Origin: Roseovarius litorisediminis
GTDB taxonomy: Bacteria > Pseudomonadota > Alphaproteobacteria > Rhodobacterales > Rhodobacteraceae
Reading direction: 5' to 3'
DNA length: 64,000 bases
NCBI RefSeq assembly: GCF_900172295.1
Contig: NZ_FWFL01000011.1
Location: 1-64,000 of the forward strand
In this document: one piece after another, positions 46,824-56,252 of the stretch
Layout of the letters: each line of letters begins with the position of its first letter
How positions within the stretch are numbered: the stretch's first letter is position 1
Position numbers and translations under genes: made by a program
The notes under the pieces: model-generated
The model's database searches: none
The model's input: only the letters and a program-made list of their open reading frames with translations
What the model was told of the DNA's origin: nothing

Positions 46824-48080
46824 ATGGCACAAAATGACTTTGAATTGATCGTTGTGGGGGCCGGCATTGTCGGCATGTCCGCCGCGCTTTGGGCGCAAAA
46901 GGAAGGGTTGAAGACCCTGATATGCGACCCCAACCCCCCGGGATCGGGCACGACCTATGGCTCGGCCTGTACCATCGCCACCTATGCCTGCATCCCGGTC
47001 AACAGCCCGTCAGTTTTTACGTCGCTGCCGCATCTCCTGACCAGCCGGGAAAGCCCGCTGAGTTTCAACCTCTGGCACGGGTTGAAAAACCCGCGCTGGA
47101 TGGTGTCATTCCTGAAGAATTGCCGCACGGCCAATGTGCGCCACATCAGCCAGACGCTTGGGCAGATCCTGGCCCAGGCGGATGCCGGGCTGAACCCACT
47201 GATTACCGAAGCCCGCGCCGAAGATCTGATGGTCAGCAATGACTGTCTTTATGTCTGGTCCAGTCGGTCTGGCTACGAGGGTGCGCTGGAAAGCAACGCC
47301 ATGAGACGCGCACAAGGCGTTGACTTCAACGAGCTGTCACCCGATGAGGTCCGTCAGCTGGAACCAGACCTGCAACTGCCTGTACACCGTGGCCTGCATT
47401 TCAAGGGCGCGCGGCATGTAACCAACCCCCAGGAACTGGTTACACGGATGCAAAAACGCTTTCAGGCGCTTGGCGGAACCTACCTGCCCCACAGTGTTAT
47501 CCGGTGCCGGCCTGATGACACAGGCGTGACGGCCTACATGAGCGACGGCACCCAGATCCGCGCGGGCCGACTGGCGTTGTGTGCTGGCGCCCGGTCCTGC
47601 CAGATCAGCGGAAGCGGCGCAGAACGCCTGCCTCTGGGAACCGAGCGGGGCTATCATATCCTCTATCGCAATCACGGCGGGCTGGTATCGCGCCCCGTTG
47701 GATGGGCCGAGGCGGGCTTTTACGCAACGCCCATGGCGCATGGGCTGCGCATCGCGGGCACGGTGGAAATCAACGCCATCGACGCCGCGTTCAACACCAG
47801 GTGCACCAACTACCTGCAACGTAAATCGCACGAAATGTTCGGCCCGCTTGGCCCGCCCGAAGACACATGGCTGGGGCATCGCCCAACGATGCCGGATGCG
47901 CTTCCGGTGATCGGGTACTCACCCGCCTCAGACCGCATTATCCTTGCCTTTGGGCATCAGCATATCGGGCTGACACTGGGGGGCGTGACCGGCAGAATCG
48001 TGACGGATCTGGCCAGGGGTCAGCCATCCCTATGCGACATCACCAATTTTGCCCCTCAGCGGTTTGGCCGACGGGATTAG
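46824..48080 (+). CDS. DadA-like FAD amino-acid dehydrogenase
   Basis: A 418-residue DAO-family flavoprotein: FELIVVGAGIVGMSAALWAQ (FAD loop), PPGSGTTYGSACTIATYACIPV, WMVSFLKNCR, LPLGTERGYHI and, near the end, RPTMPDALPVIGYSP then FGHQHIGLTLGG. The layout is that of D-amino acid dehydrogenase small subunit. ATG 46824 starts just before the FAD loop; a GTG at 46800 overlaps the preceding gene by four bases and is possible. Probably co-transcribed with the dimethylglycine-type enzyme. Confidence 0.88.
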   Translation: MAQNDFELIVVGAGIVGMSAALWAQKEGLKTLICDPNPPGSGTTYGSACTIATYACIPVNSPSVFTSLPHLLTSRESPLSFNLWHGLKNPRWMVSFLKNCRTANVRHISQTLGQILAQADAGLNPLITEARAEDLMVSNDCLYVWSSRSGYEGALESNAMRRAQGVDFNELSPDEVRQLEPDLQLPVHRGLHFKGARHVTNPQELVTRMQKRFQALGGTYLPHSVIRCRPDDTGVTAYMSDGTQIRAGRLALCAGARSCQISGSGAERLPLGTERGYHILYRNHGGLVSRPVGWAEAGFYATPMAHGLRIAGTVEINAIDAAFNTRCTNYLQRKSHEMFGPLGPPEDTWLGHRPTMPDALPVIGYSPASDRIILAFGHQHIGLTLGGVTGRIVTDLARGQPSLCDITNFAPQRFGRRD

Positions 48081-48147
48081 ACTGTCTGCGTCAGGGCGCT
48101 GAGTTCAATGAAATCGGCGCTCAATTCAGAGTATGGTCTTGTCGGCT

Positions 48148-49074
48148 CTATACCCCCAGGCACCAGCGCATGACTGCCTTTTGCGCATGCAACCGATTTT
48201 CTGCCTCGTCAAAGATCACAGAATTGGGGCCATCCATGACCGCCGATGTCGCCTCTTCCTCGCGGTGGGCAGGCAGGCAGTGCATGAACAGCGCGTCAGG
48301 CTTGGCCCCTGCCATCAGCCGTTCGTTCACCTGATAGCCGCGCAGCATATTATGGCGACGTTCCTTGGTGGACTGGCTGTCATGCATCGACACCCATGTG
48401 TCGGTGACAACCAGATCGGCGCCTTCAACGGCTTTCATCGGGTCGCGCTCGATCGTGACCGTGCTGCCGGCCTTGCGCGCCAAGCCGATGAATTCGGGTT
48501 CCGGGTCCAGTTGCATCGGGCCGGTAAATGTCAGGTCAAACCCGAATTGTGCCGCCGCATGCAGAAAAGAGGCGCAGACATTGTTGCCATCCCCGGACCA
48601 GACCACCTTTTTGCCTTTGATCGGGCCGCGATGTTCTTCATAGGTCATCACATCGGCCATGATCTGACAGGGATGGGTACGGTCGGTCAGCCCGTTGATC
48701 ACCGGTACATCGGCATATTCTGCCATATCCAGCAGCACACCTTCGTCAAACGTCCGGATCATGATCAGATCGACGTAGCGGCTTAGCACCCGGGCGGTGT
48801 CGGCGATGCTCTCACCATGGCCCAGTTGCATATCGGCGCCAGACAGCACCATCGTCTGCCCGCCCATCTGGCGCACGCCCACATCAAATGACACGCGCGT
48901 CCGGGTCGACGGTTTTTCAAATATCAGCGCCACCATGTGCCCCGCCAGGGGCTGATCGTCATCCGGTGTCCCGCGTGGACGGCCCATACGGGCGGTTTTC
49001 ATCGTCAGCGCATTGTCGATGATCCCGCGCAGATCGGCAGGGTCGGTTTTGTGGATGTCCAGAAAATGGGTCAT
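48148..49074 (-). CDS. argF: Ornithine carbamoyltransferase
   Basis: A 308-residue enzyme of arginine biosynthesis: carbamoyl-phosphate motif [47 protein letters not shown] and ornithine loop [13 protein letters not shown]. Joins carbamoyl phosphate to ornithine. Follows argD by 35 bases on the minus strand; the argD-argF order is typical of Rhodobacteraceae. Confidence 0.97.
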   Translation of the reverse strand: MTHFLDIHKTDPADLRGIIDNALTMKTARMGRPRGTPDDDQPLAGHMVALIFEKPSTRTRVSFDVGVRQMGGQTMVLSGADMQLGHGESIADTARVLSRYVDLIMIRTFDEGVLLDMAEYADVPVINGLTDRTHPCQIMADVMTYEEHRGPIKGKKVVWSGDGNNVCASFLHAAAQFGFDLTFTGPMQLDPEPEFIGLARKAGSTVTIERDPMKAVEGADLVVTDTWVSMHDSQSTKERRHNMLRGYQVNERLMAGAKPDALFMHCLPAHREEEATSAVMDGPNSVIFDEAENRLHAQKAVMRWCLGV

Positions 49075-49109
49075 GTCATATCGCTTTGTAATTTGTCAGG
49101 TAATAAGGT

Positions 49110-50303
49110 TCAGGTCCGGGCCGACTCTGCAGCGCGCTCAAGTTGCGTCGCGGCAGCCTCCAGACGGGTGACAGCCTCGGCAATTTCGTCGTCGGTGATG
49201 TTCAGCGGCGGCAGCAGGCGCACCACATTGTCGGCCGCTGGCACCGTGGCCACCAGCGCGTCATAACCGGCACTCACCACATCCGCATTCAGCGCCTTGC
49301 ATTGCAGCCCCAGCATCAGGCCCGCGCCGCGCACCCCTTCAAAGACCGAAGGATGGCTGGCCACCAGCCCCTCAAGCTTTTGCCGAAAAAGCCCTGCCTT
49401 GCGGTTTACGTCCGCCAGGAACGCAGGCTCGGCCACAATATCCATCACCGCACAGCCCACGGCACAGGCCAGCGGATTGCCACCATAGGTGCTGCCATGG
49501 GTACCAGCCACCATGGCCGATGCCGCATTTTCCGTCGCCAGAACCGCCCCCAGAGGAAAGCCACCGCCGATGCCCTTGGCCACCATCATGATATCGGGCT
49601 CAATCCCGGCCCATTCATGCGCAAACAATTTACCGGTCCGGCCCACGCCGCATTGGACCTCGTCCAGGATCAGCAGCATGCCATGTTCGTCACACAGATC
49701 GCGCAGGCCTTTCAGGCATTGATCAGGCAGCGGGCGAATACCGCCCTCGCCCTGCACCGGTTCAATCAGGATGGCAGCGGTATTTTCGTCAATCGCCGCC
49801 CTCAGCCCTTCGTGATCGGCCCAGGCCACATGTTTGAAACCGGGCAGCAAAGGCCCAAATCCCTTGGTCATTTTTTCGGATCCGGCAGCGGCAATCCCTG
49901 CCGCCGACCGGCCATGAAAAGACCCCTCAAAAGCAATGATATCGGTCCGGTCCGTCTGACCTGCGTCATGGAAATGCTTGCGGACCATCTTGACCGCCAG
50001 CTCGCAGGCCTCGGTGCCCGAGTTGGTGAAAAAGACAGTGTCTGCAAAGGTGGCCGCGACCAGCTTGTCGGCCAGCGCCTGCTGCTGCGGGATTTGGTAC
50101 AGGTTCGAGGTATGCCACAGCTTGCCTGCCTGATCCGTCAGCGCTGCTACCAGGGCCGGGTTGGCATGGCCCAAAGCGTTCACCGCAATCCCCGCACCCA
50201 GATCCAGAAATCGGCGACCGTCAGCCTCGATCAGCCAGCTGCCCTCGCCTTTGACAAATGTCATCGGCGCGCGGTTATAGGTCGGCAAGACGGACGGGAT
50301 CAT
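49110..50303 (-). CDS. argD: Acetylornithine aminotransferase
   Basis: A 397-residue class III PLP aminotransferase. FTNSGTEACELAVKMVRKHF and FHGRSAAGIAAAGSEKMTKGFGP bind cofactor and substrate, LLILDEVQCGVGRTGKLFAHE carries the PLP Asp, and the Schiff-base lysine is in MMVAKGIGGGFPLGAVL. Converts N-acetylglutamate semialdehyde to N-acetylornithine. First gene of the argDF pair. Confidence 0.96.
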   Translation of the reverse strand: MIPSVLPTYNRAPMTFVKGEGSWLIEADGRRFLDLGAGIAVNALGHANPALVAALTDQAGKLWHTSNLYQIPQQQALADKLVAATFADTVFFTNSGTEACELAVKMVRKHFHDAGQTDRTDIIAFEGSFHGRSAAGIAAAGSEKMTKGFGPLLPGFKHVAWADHEGLRAAIDENTAAILIEPVQGEGGIRPLPDQCLKGLRDLCDEHGMLLILDEVQCGVGRTGKLFAHEWAGIEPDIMMVAKGIGGGFPLGAVLATENAASAMVAGTHGSTYGGNPLACAVGCAVMDIVAEPAFLADVNRKAGLFRQKLEGLVASHPSVFEGVRGAGLMLGLQCKALNADVVSAGYDALVATVPAADNVVRLLPPLNITDDEIAEAVTRLEAAATQLERAAESART

Positions 50304-50543
50304 CAGTGGTATCCTTTGTTCAAGAAGCCCTTTGAGTGCCGGAATGCTCCGATCAAGTCAACAAGGGCGGGATCAATCATGTGAAGAGAGTTTTGGCGTT
50401 TCAAACGCCGGGATCAAACGGGCGGGACGTCAGGCGCGAAGGCGTCGGCGTCGGTCAGCAGTATATGTAGCGCTTTTGATCATGGCGTCGGCATAGCCGC
50501 TTGTAAGGCCTACGTGAAGCCCAAAAATGCATCCGCGCCCGTC

Positions 50544-51800
50544 TTACGCTGTCTCAAGCGGCGCGGCATTGTCAAATTCGTGCGATACCGGGGCAAGCTG
50601 ACCACGGTCTTTCCCCAACCTCGGGTGCAGCACCCGGGCCAGCGTATATGCGGCCCACAGCCCCGCACCGCCAAGCGCAAATACACCGGCCAGCGGCGCC
50701 ACAAGCAATACCATCCACGCCGCCCCCGGCGTGACAATTCCCGATACATCGCGGTAGCTGGCATAAATCGCCGACATCTCGGTGCGCTCGGACGGTTTGA
50801 CCGCCAGCAGAAACGGCAGGCCCGCCGAAACATCCAGCAGGATCAGGAAAAACGACGCCATCACCAGACACAGCACCGTAATCCAGGGCAGGTCCACCAT
50901 AAGACTCCCCCCCAGAAACAACGCGCCAGACACCAAAAACCCGACACGCACCGCATAGCGGATCGATGTTCGCTGCATCCAGCGCAGCATGAATGGTGTC
51001 AGGAAAAGCATGCCGTTGCTGATCGACAGGGCCGTCCCGCCCAACTGATCCCCCAACCCCTGCTCGACCGCGAAAATCGGCAGATAAACGATGTATATCC
51101 ACCAACCACATGACCGGATCACCGCAAAAAGCCATCCGGCGACCAGCCGGGGTTGAGCAAAAAACCGGGGCATGTAGGACAAGGGGTTTGTCGGGGCAAG
51201 GTGGGCTTTGGTAATCAATCGGCCGTTGCCCAGCCGCATATATAAAAACACGGCCAGCATGATTCCCGCTGCCACGGCGGCAATCAGAAACGGCAGCGGC
51301 CGCCAGACGCCCAGCAGAAAAACCCCCAGTGCCGGGCCCACCGTCCAGCCCAGCGCGCTATAGAACATGCGCGAGGTTTCGCATTGGCCCAACTGGGTTT
51401 TGGCGATGTAATCCAGCACATAGGCGTTAAAACAGACGAAGGTGGTAACCGTCGCCACCGTGATCATGATCAACGCCGTGACAGTCGCCGCCGCACTGCC
51501 CTCAAGCGCCAGCAACGCGCCAAAAGCAAACATCAGGGCGCCTGCCGAATAGATCCAGCGCCGGGGCACAAACCGGCCCAGAAAGGGCACCATCAGCCCC
51601 GCGATCAGCGACAGCAAGCCCACTGCAAAATACGCCTCGGACACCAGGCTGGCATCCTGCAGGACGTTATACATCTCCAGCGGAAAGACCGAAATCAGGA
51701 TGCCGCGTGCGATTGCCTCGGTTCCGGCAAGCACGGCAAACCCCCGCACACTGGGCGCAGGCGCATGGCGAAGCCATTCTGGAATTCGGCGCTGATGCAT
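50544..51800 (-). CDS. Major facilitator superfamily transporter
   Basis: A 418-residue protein with about 12 hydrophobic segments. The internal symmetry of MFS proteins is visible (a loop FLGRFVPRRWIYSAG between helices 2 and 3, and a second half starting near LVAGWLFAVIRSCGWW). No substrate-defining motif was recognised; a small-molecule exporter is likely. Its plus-strand neighbours are unrelated and the 240 bases to argD hold no gene. Confidence 0.83.
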   Translation of the reverse strand: MHQRRIPEWLRHAPAPSVRGFAVLAGTEAIARGILISVFPLEMYNVLQDASLVSEAYFAVGLLSLIAGLMVPFLGRFVPRRWIYSAGALMFAFGALLALEGSAAATVTALIMITVATVTTFVCFNAYVLDYIAKTQLGQCETSRMFYSALGWTVGPALGVFLLGVWRPLPFLIAAVAAGIMLAVFLYMRLGNGRLITKAHLAPTNPLSYMPRFFAQPRLVAGWLFAVIRSCGWWIYIVYLPIFAVEQGLGDQLGGTALSISNGMLFLTPFMLRWMQRTSIRYAVRVGFLVSGALFLGGSLMVDLPWITVLCLVMASFFLILLDVSAGLPFLLAVKPSERTEMSAIYASYRDVSGIVTPGAAWMVLLVAPLAGVFALGGAGLWAAYTLARVLHPRLGKDRGQLAPVSHEFDNAAPLETA

Positions 51801-52033
51801 GCAAACCTATCGCACTCTAAAGCTCTGCCTTGACACAGGATTTGCAGCGTTTCATGGCTCCAAACGACACGCTGTCGCTTTTGGCATTTCGGACACGTAA
51901 ATGTTAAATCCTGCCGCCGGTGCCCGGATCATTTGGTGCGGGGAATGGACTTCATCATTTTTTGCCATCAATCTGGCCAGCAGAGGGTAGCGAAACCAGC
52001 AATGCAGCAGGTTTCAACCGCATAGAGGATTAC

Positions 52034-52717
52034 ATGCGCAAACTGTTTCTTTTCGTTGTGGTTCTGGCTTTGCTCGCTGCCGTAGCCATTCTGCCCAGGA
52101 ATTTTCAGGCGCGTCAGCAGGCGCAAAAGGACTTTGAAGAGGCAAGCCAACGCATAAAGGCCACCATTGCGGCTGGAAAAACCGTGCTTGATTTCAGCGA
52201 CTTGCCCCGCCTGCGCCAATTGCCAGATGAGATCGGGCAACTTCCCGACCTGTGGCACCTGAACCTGGCAGAAACTGAAATTTCATCTTTGGGCAAAATC
52301 TCGCAACTGCCCCAACTTAAATATCTTAGCCTAAGAAATACCCGAGTTCACGATCTTGCGCCGCTCGTCGGGAACGATAACCTCGAGTTTCTGGATATCG
52401 GCAAGACCCTTGTACAGGACCTGGAGCCTTTGACACAGATCCGCTCGCTTGAACGGGTCGATATCGGCAGCACCGAAATCCTGACACTGGAACCGGCCAC
52501 CCGTATTCGCAGGCTGATTTGGATCAACCTGCATCGCAGCTATGCCCATGACGGATCACGCAAGCACTATGACCGGCTGTTTGAAACTGTGCCCGAGGTC
52601 TTTAACGGCAGTGCCTTCAAACAAAACTACGTCCCTGCCCCGCTATATCTGCTCAAAACACAATTGAACCGGCTGGCCGACAGGCTCTACCTGCCGCGAC
52701 CGTTTCCGCGACCCTGA
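52034..52717 (+). CDS. Membrane-anchored leucine-rich repeat protein
   Basis: A 227-residue protein with an N-terminal anchor or signal (MRKLFLFVVVLALLAAVAIL). A set of 22-residue leucine-rich repeats follows, including WHLNLAETEISSL, LKYLSLRNTRVHDLAPLVG and LEFLDIGKTLVQDLEPL. The repeats have the L-x-L-x-x-T-x-V-x-D-L layout of internalin-type LRRs. The C-terminal 60 residues (SRKHYDRLFETVPE) form no repeat. It probably displays a protein-binding surface in the periplasm. Confidence 0.8.
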   Translation: MRKLFLFVVVLALLAAVAILPRNFQARQQAQKDFEEASQRIKATIAAGKTVLDFSDLPRLRQLPDEIGQLPDLWHLNLAETEISSLGKISQLPQLKYLSLRNTRVHDLAPLVGNDNLEFLDIGKTLVQDLEPLTQIRSLERVDIGSTEILTLEPATRIRRLIWINLHRSYAHDGSRKHYDRLFETVPEVFNGSAFKQNYVPAPLYLLKTQLNRLADRLYLPRPFPRP

Positions 52718-52794
52718 AACTGGCAACCCAAGAAAATGAGGTTAGCACCGTTTCTGGCTTGCAAGCGGCGTCTGGGCATATCAAGCCTTGGCGC

Positions 52795-53700
52795 ATGTTC
52801 ACGCCCCGCGCCCATAACCCCGGCCTTGCCGCCCTGCTGACGCTGGCGGCCTCGGCTTTTGCTGCGGGCACCACACTGCTGGCCAAGGCGATTGGCACAG
52901 GCGCTCTTGGCCCCGCGCTGCATCCCCTGCAGATCAGTCAGGGCAGGTTCATCTTTGCTTTTCTCGCCATTGGCATGGCCGCGCTGATCATGCGCCCGGG
53001 CTTCAGCCGACCCGATCTGAAACTACACACCGCACGTTCGGCCCTGGGCTGGGGCGGGGTCACCTGCATGTTTGCCGCCGCCAGCTTCATTCCGCTGTCG
53101 GATGCCACCGCCATCAGTTTTCTCAATCCGGTTTTCGGCATGATGCTGGCCATTCCCCTGCTGGGTGAAAAAGTAGGGCCCGTGCGCTGGTCTGCGGCCA
53201 TCATTGCCCTTGTCGGCGCGGCCATCCTTACCCGCCCGGGCGGGGGCACCATCGCCTTCGGGGCAATGCTGGCGCTTGGCTCGGCCCTGTTGTTGGGAAC
53301 CGAGTTGATTTTCATCAAACGGCTTTCAGGACGCGAAGGGCCTTTTCAGATCCTGCTGGTCAACAACGCCATCGGTGTGGTCATCGCCTCTTTGGCAATG
53401 ATCCCGGTCTGGATCGCGCCCACGCTGGCACAATGGGCGGCGCTGATCGGAATTGGCGTTCTGATGGCGCTGGCGCAGACCTGCTTTGTCAACGCCATGG
53501 CCCGCGCCGATGCCAGCTTTGTCGCGCCCTTCTTTTACGCCGCTCTGGTTTTTGCCGCGCTTTACGACGCACTGATTTTTGACGTGCGTCCCGATGCCAC
53601 CTCGGTGCTTGGGGCCAGCATCATTCTGGCAGGCGCGGGCCTTTTGGCTTGGCGCGAGGCGCGGCTTAAAACCCCGGTTGTGACGCAACGCCCCCTTTGA
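52795..53700 (+). CDS. DMT-superfamily (EamA) exporter
   Basis: A 301-residue protein with ten predicted membrane helices in two EamA halves: LAALLTLAASAFAAGTTLLAK, AAASFIPLSDATAISFLNPVF, then IGVLMALAQTCFVNAMARAD with SFVAPFFYAALVFAALYDALI. It would export a metabolite or amino acid. ATG 52795 is chosen over TTG 52759. Alone, with no informative neighbour. Confidence 0.85.
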   Translation: MFTPRAHNPGLAALLTLAASAFAAGTTLLAKAIGTGALGPALHPLQISQGRFIFAFLAIGMAALIMRPGFSRPDLKLHTARSALGWGGVTCMFAAASFIPLSDATAISFLNPVFGMMLAIPLLGEKVGPVRWSAAIIALVGAAILTRPGGGTIAFGAMLALGSALLLGTELIFIKRLSGREGPFQILLVNNAIGVVIASLAMIPVWIAPTLAQWAALIGIGVLMALAQTCFVNAMARADASFVAPFFYAALVFAALYDALIFDVRPDATSVLGASIILAGAGLLAWREARLKTPVVTQRPL

Positions 53701-53746
53701 CAATCCCCCCGCCGATTGCGCTTAATTGCGCGTGAAAGGGGAAATC

Positions 53747-54139
53747 GTGCCACTCAGCATCCTGTTACCCATGGTCGTGATCGGCATCGCCGGGCTTGTG
53801 CTGCTTTTGCACCTTCTGGGTCTGTCGCACCCCGCTACGCTGACCGGTGACGCTGACGCCCGCGCTGCCTGGGCCCGTGAGTTTCCTGACGATACCGCCA
53901 CCCGCGTCATCCTCAGCCATGATCACCACGCCGCACTCATCGAAACCGCGCGCGGCACCGGAATCGTCTGGCACATGGGTGCCGATACCACCGCGCGGTA
54001 TCTCGCCGGGGCCCACATCACCCGCACCGCCCGTGGCCTGCGCATCGACTTGCCCGACTACACCGCGCCACACATCAACCTGACACTGGATGCGGACGAG
54101 GCCGACAAATGGCCAACCCTGCTAAAGGATACCGCATGA
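53747..54139 (+). CDS. Small membrane-anchored hypothetical protein
   Basis: A 130-residue protein starting at GTG 53747, which AAAGGGGA precedes. One hydrophobic helix (LSILLPMVVIGIAGLVLLLH) is followed by a soluble domain with VILSHDHHAALIETARGTG and DLPDYTAPHINLTLDADEAD. No family recognised. Coupled by ATGA overlap to the hydroxylase gene, so the two probably act together. Confidence 0.78.
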   Translation: MPLSILLPMVVIGIAGLVLLLHLLGLSHPATLTGDADARAAWAREFPDDTATRVILSHDHHAALIETARGTGIVWHMGADTTARYLAGAHITRTARGLRIDLPDYTAPHINLTLDADEADKWPTLLKDTA

Positions 54140-55074
54140 CCGACATGCTGACCTACCCCGAAGTGACCCACTGGGCGGTGCCGTTTTTCATCGCTGCCAT
54201 CCTGGCCGAACTGTTGTGGATCGTGATCAAAGGCCGCGGCGGCCGGTACGAAACGCGCGATGCCCTGACCTCGCTGCTGATGGGGGCAGGCAATGTGACT
54301 TCCACAATCCTTCTGGGCTTTGTCGCCTATAGCTTCTTCATGGCCCTCTGGGCGATCACGCCGCTGGATCTGGGCACGTCCACCTGGGTGGTTGCCCTGT
54401 GTTTTGTGCTGGATGATCTACGCTATTACTGGGTGCACCGCTTTGGCCATCGCATCCGCTGGGTCTGGGCCAGCCACGTCAATCACCATTCCAGCCAGCA
54501 CTACAACCTTACAACTGCCCTGCGACAGACCTGGACCGGTACGTTCACCTTCATGATGATCGTCCGCGCCCCGCTGATCCTGCTGGGGTTTCACCCGGCT
54601 ATGGTGCTTTTCTGCGGTGGGCTGAACCTGATCTATCAGTTCTGGATTCATACCGAGGCAATCGGCAAATTGCCCCGCTGGTTTGAGGCCGTGATGAACA
54701 CGCCGTCGCATCACCGGGTGCATCATGGCCGAAATCCGCGTTATCTGGATGCCAATTATGCCGGGGTCTTTATCGTATGGGACAGGATGTTCGGCACCTT
54801 CGTGCCCGAACTGGACAGCGAAAAGGTGGACTACGGCCTTGTCCATAACCTTGGCACGTTCAACCCGATCCGCGTCGCCTTTCACGAATGGATCGGCATT
54901 TTTCGCGATATCACCCGTCCGGACCTGACATGGCGCGAGCGGTTGATGTATGCACTCGCCCCCCCGGGCTGGAGCCATGATGGCTCGCGCGACACCTCCG
55001 AGCGGATCAAGCGGAAACATCTGGCCCAACACCCCGAAGATTCCGGCACCCCCGGATTTGATCCGCGTCCATGA
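54136..55074 (+). CDS. Sterol desaturase/fatty-acid hydroxylase family protein
   Basis: A 312-residue integral-membrane di-iron oxygenase. Histidine boxes HRFGH, HVNHHSSQHYN and, later, HTEAIG with HRVHHG are the metal ligands of the family. Four or more hydrophobic segments surround them. It would hydroxylate or desaturate a lipid, sterol- or carotenoid-like substrate. Start fixed by ATGA overlap with the upstream small membrane protein. A candidate TetR operator lies 35 bases downstream of its stop. Confidence 0.88.
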   Translation: MTDMLTYPEVTHWAVPFFIAAILAELLWIVIKGRGGRYETRDALTSLLMGAGNVTSTILLGFVAYSFFMALWAITPLDLGTSTWVVALCFVLDDLRYYWVHRFGHRIRWVWASHVNHHSSQHYNLTTALRQTWTGTFTFMMIVRAPLILLGFHPAMVLFCGGLNLIYQFWIHTEAIGKLPRWFEAVMNTPSHHRVHHGRNPRYLDANYAGVFIVWDRMFGTFVPELDSEKVDYGLVHNLGTFNPIRVAFHEWIGIFRDITRPDLTWRERLMYALAPPGWSHDGSRDTSERIKRKHLAQHPEDSGTPGFDPRP

Positions 55075-55109
55075 CCTCAGGCTAACGTCAACGCACTTTT
55101 TTGTTATTT

Positions 55110-55121
55110 GACCGTTCGTTC
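55110..55121. promoter_or_regulatory. Candidate TetR operator, copy 1
   Basis: GACCGTTCGTTC matches copy 2 (55897-55908) except at two or three positions, keeping the half sites G-A-x-C-G and C-G-T-T-C around a two-base centre. Lies 180 bases upstream of the TetR start. Confidence 0.45.
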
Positions 55122-55301
55122 CATACCTGCTTCTACTGCTAATCATTAATGACTCACGACCGGACCACTCATTTCCGGCATCGTAGGCGAGGGCCCATTA
55201 CTCAACCCTTGCATGCGGTGTCGGGGATGGTCTACGTCGTGTTGGGTCAAATCATTTGTGCCCAGTGATGCCATTGCCAGTCTACTATCAAAGGTCCACG
55301 G

Positions 55302-55877
55302 ATGCCCTGGGAAAAATCTTATAACGATCTTGACGTGCTTGACAGGGCCACCCGCGCTTTCTGGGCCAAAGGGTTCGCGGCCACCTCGATGGCAGATCTG
55401 GTCAACGCCACCGGCATCAACCGCGGCAGCATCTATTCTGCCTTTACCGACAAACGCACACTTTTCCTGCGCTCGCTGGAACACTACGACAAAAATTACT
55501 GTACGGACTTTCTGAGGCATATCCGGGATAACACGCCGCCAAAACAGGCCATCATCGCGATGTTTGAAGCCACCGCAAAGCCCAACAAGGGCCTTCCGGG
55601 CGGATGCCTTATGATCAATACGGCACTTGAAATGTCACCGCATGACGAAGAGATCGCGCAATATGTCGACAGCCGCATTGCCGAGGTTGAAAACTTCTTT
55701 CACGATTGTATCGTCGCTGCGCAGGCCGAGGGCACGATACGCCGCGACATCGCACCGCGCAGTACGGCACAGGCGCTTCTTGGCCTGATAATCGGCCTGC
55801 GGGTTCTGACCCGCGCCACCCCGCGCAAATCTGCCATCGCCGCCATACTGGCACAGGTTCACATCATGCTGGGGTGA
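55302..55877 (+). CDS. TetR-family regulator
   Basis: A 191-residue repressor. The N-terminal HTH is DRATRAFWAKGFAATSMADL, then VNATGINRGSIYSAFTDKRTLFLRSLEHY; the C-terminal ligand domain has KGLPGGCLMINTALEMSP, a segment found in the NemR-like group that often senses electrophiles through cysteine (here Cys in GGCLM). Flanked by two copies of a similar inverted repeat, so autoregulation is likely. Its target to the right is a broken glutaredoxin gene. Confidence 0.9.
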   Translation: MPWEKSYNDLDVLDRATRAFWAKGFAATSMADLVNATGINRGSIYSAFTDKRTLFLRSLEHYDKNYCTDFLRHIRDNTPPKQAIIAMFEATAKPNKGLPGGCLMINTALEMSPHDEEIAQYVDSRIAEVENFFHDCIVAAQAEGTIRRDIAPRSTAQALLGLIIGLRVLTRATPRKSAIAAILAQVHIMLG

Positions 55878-55896
55878 TTTTTTTTGGCCCGGATTG

Positions 55897-55908
55897 GAAC
55901 GCTCGTTC
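55897..55908. promoter_or_regulatory. Candidate TetR operator, copy 2
   Basis: GAACG-CT-CGTTC is a perfect inverted repeat directly after the TetR gene and 23 bases before the start of the glutaredoxin remnant, near its ribosome site (AAAAGGAGAA). Confidence 0.5.
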
Positions 55909-55930
55909 AAAATGCAAAAGGAGAAAACCC

Positions 55931-56093
55931 ATGACTGTATCTTATCCTGCCCTTCACCGAACATGATGTCAGCGACCCGGACGTGATGCAGGCCCTGTGC
56001 GCCCGTCTTCCCCGGGCCCGGTCAATCCCGCAGGTTTTTGTTGATGGCGAACACATCGGAAACGATCAGGATTTACGCCTCAGACTGGGTTAG
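55931..56093 (+). pseudogene. Glutaredoxin remnant
   Basis: The last 47 codons (ending TAG 56091-56093) read SDPDVMQALCARLPRARSIP and then QVFVDGEHIGNDQDLRLRLG, the glutaredoxin C-terminal half with the cis-proline IPQVFVDGEHIG. The N-terminal half with the CxxC active site is missing. A good ribosome site and an ATG at 55931 remain, but they are in another frame (reading MTVSYPALHRT then stop). Presumably a gene deleted in its middle; once part of the TetR regulon. Confidence 0.7.
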
Positions 56094-56180
56094 ACGTCCC
56101 GCGCCTGCCGACCTTAGGAAATCGCCGCACAAACCTTACAGAGCTTACAAAACAGCGCTGGTTCGATCCACGCAAAATAT

Positions 56181-56192
56181 TTTGATCAAATT
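56181..56192. promoter_or_regulatory. TTTGATCAAATT site, copy 1
   Basis: The core TTTGATCAAA is a 10-base palindrome. It lies 61 bases upstream of the first glutamine-synthetase-like gene, in the expected promoter region. A 12-base identical copy precedes the amidotransferase gene. Confidence 0.5.
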
Positions 56193-56252
56193 CCATTGGC
56201 AAGCGCCCCCCGGTGAGGTTAGACTGTCGCAAATTCTGCACAGGACTACCCC

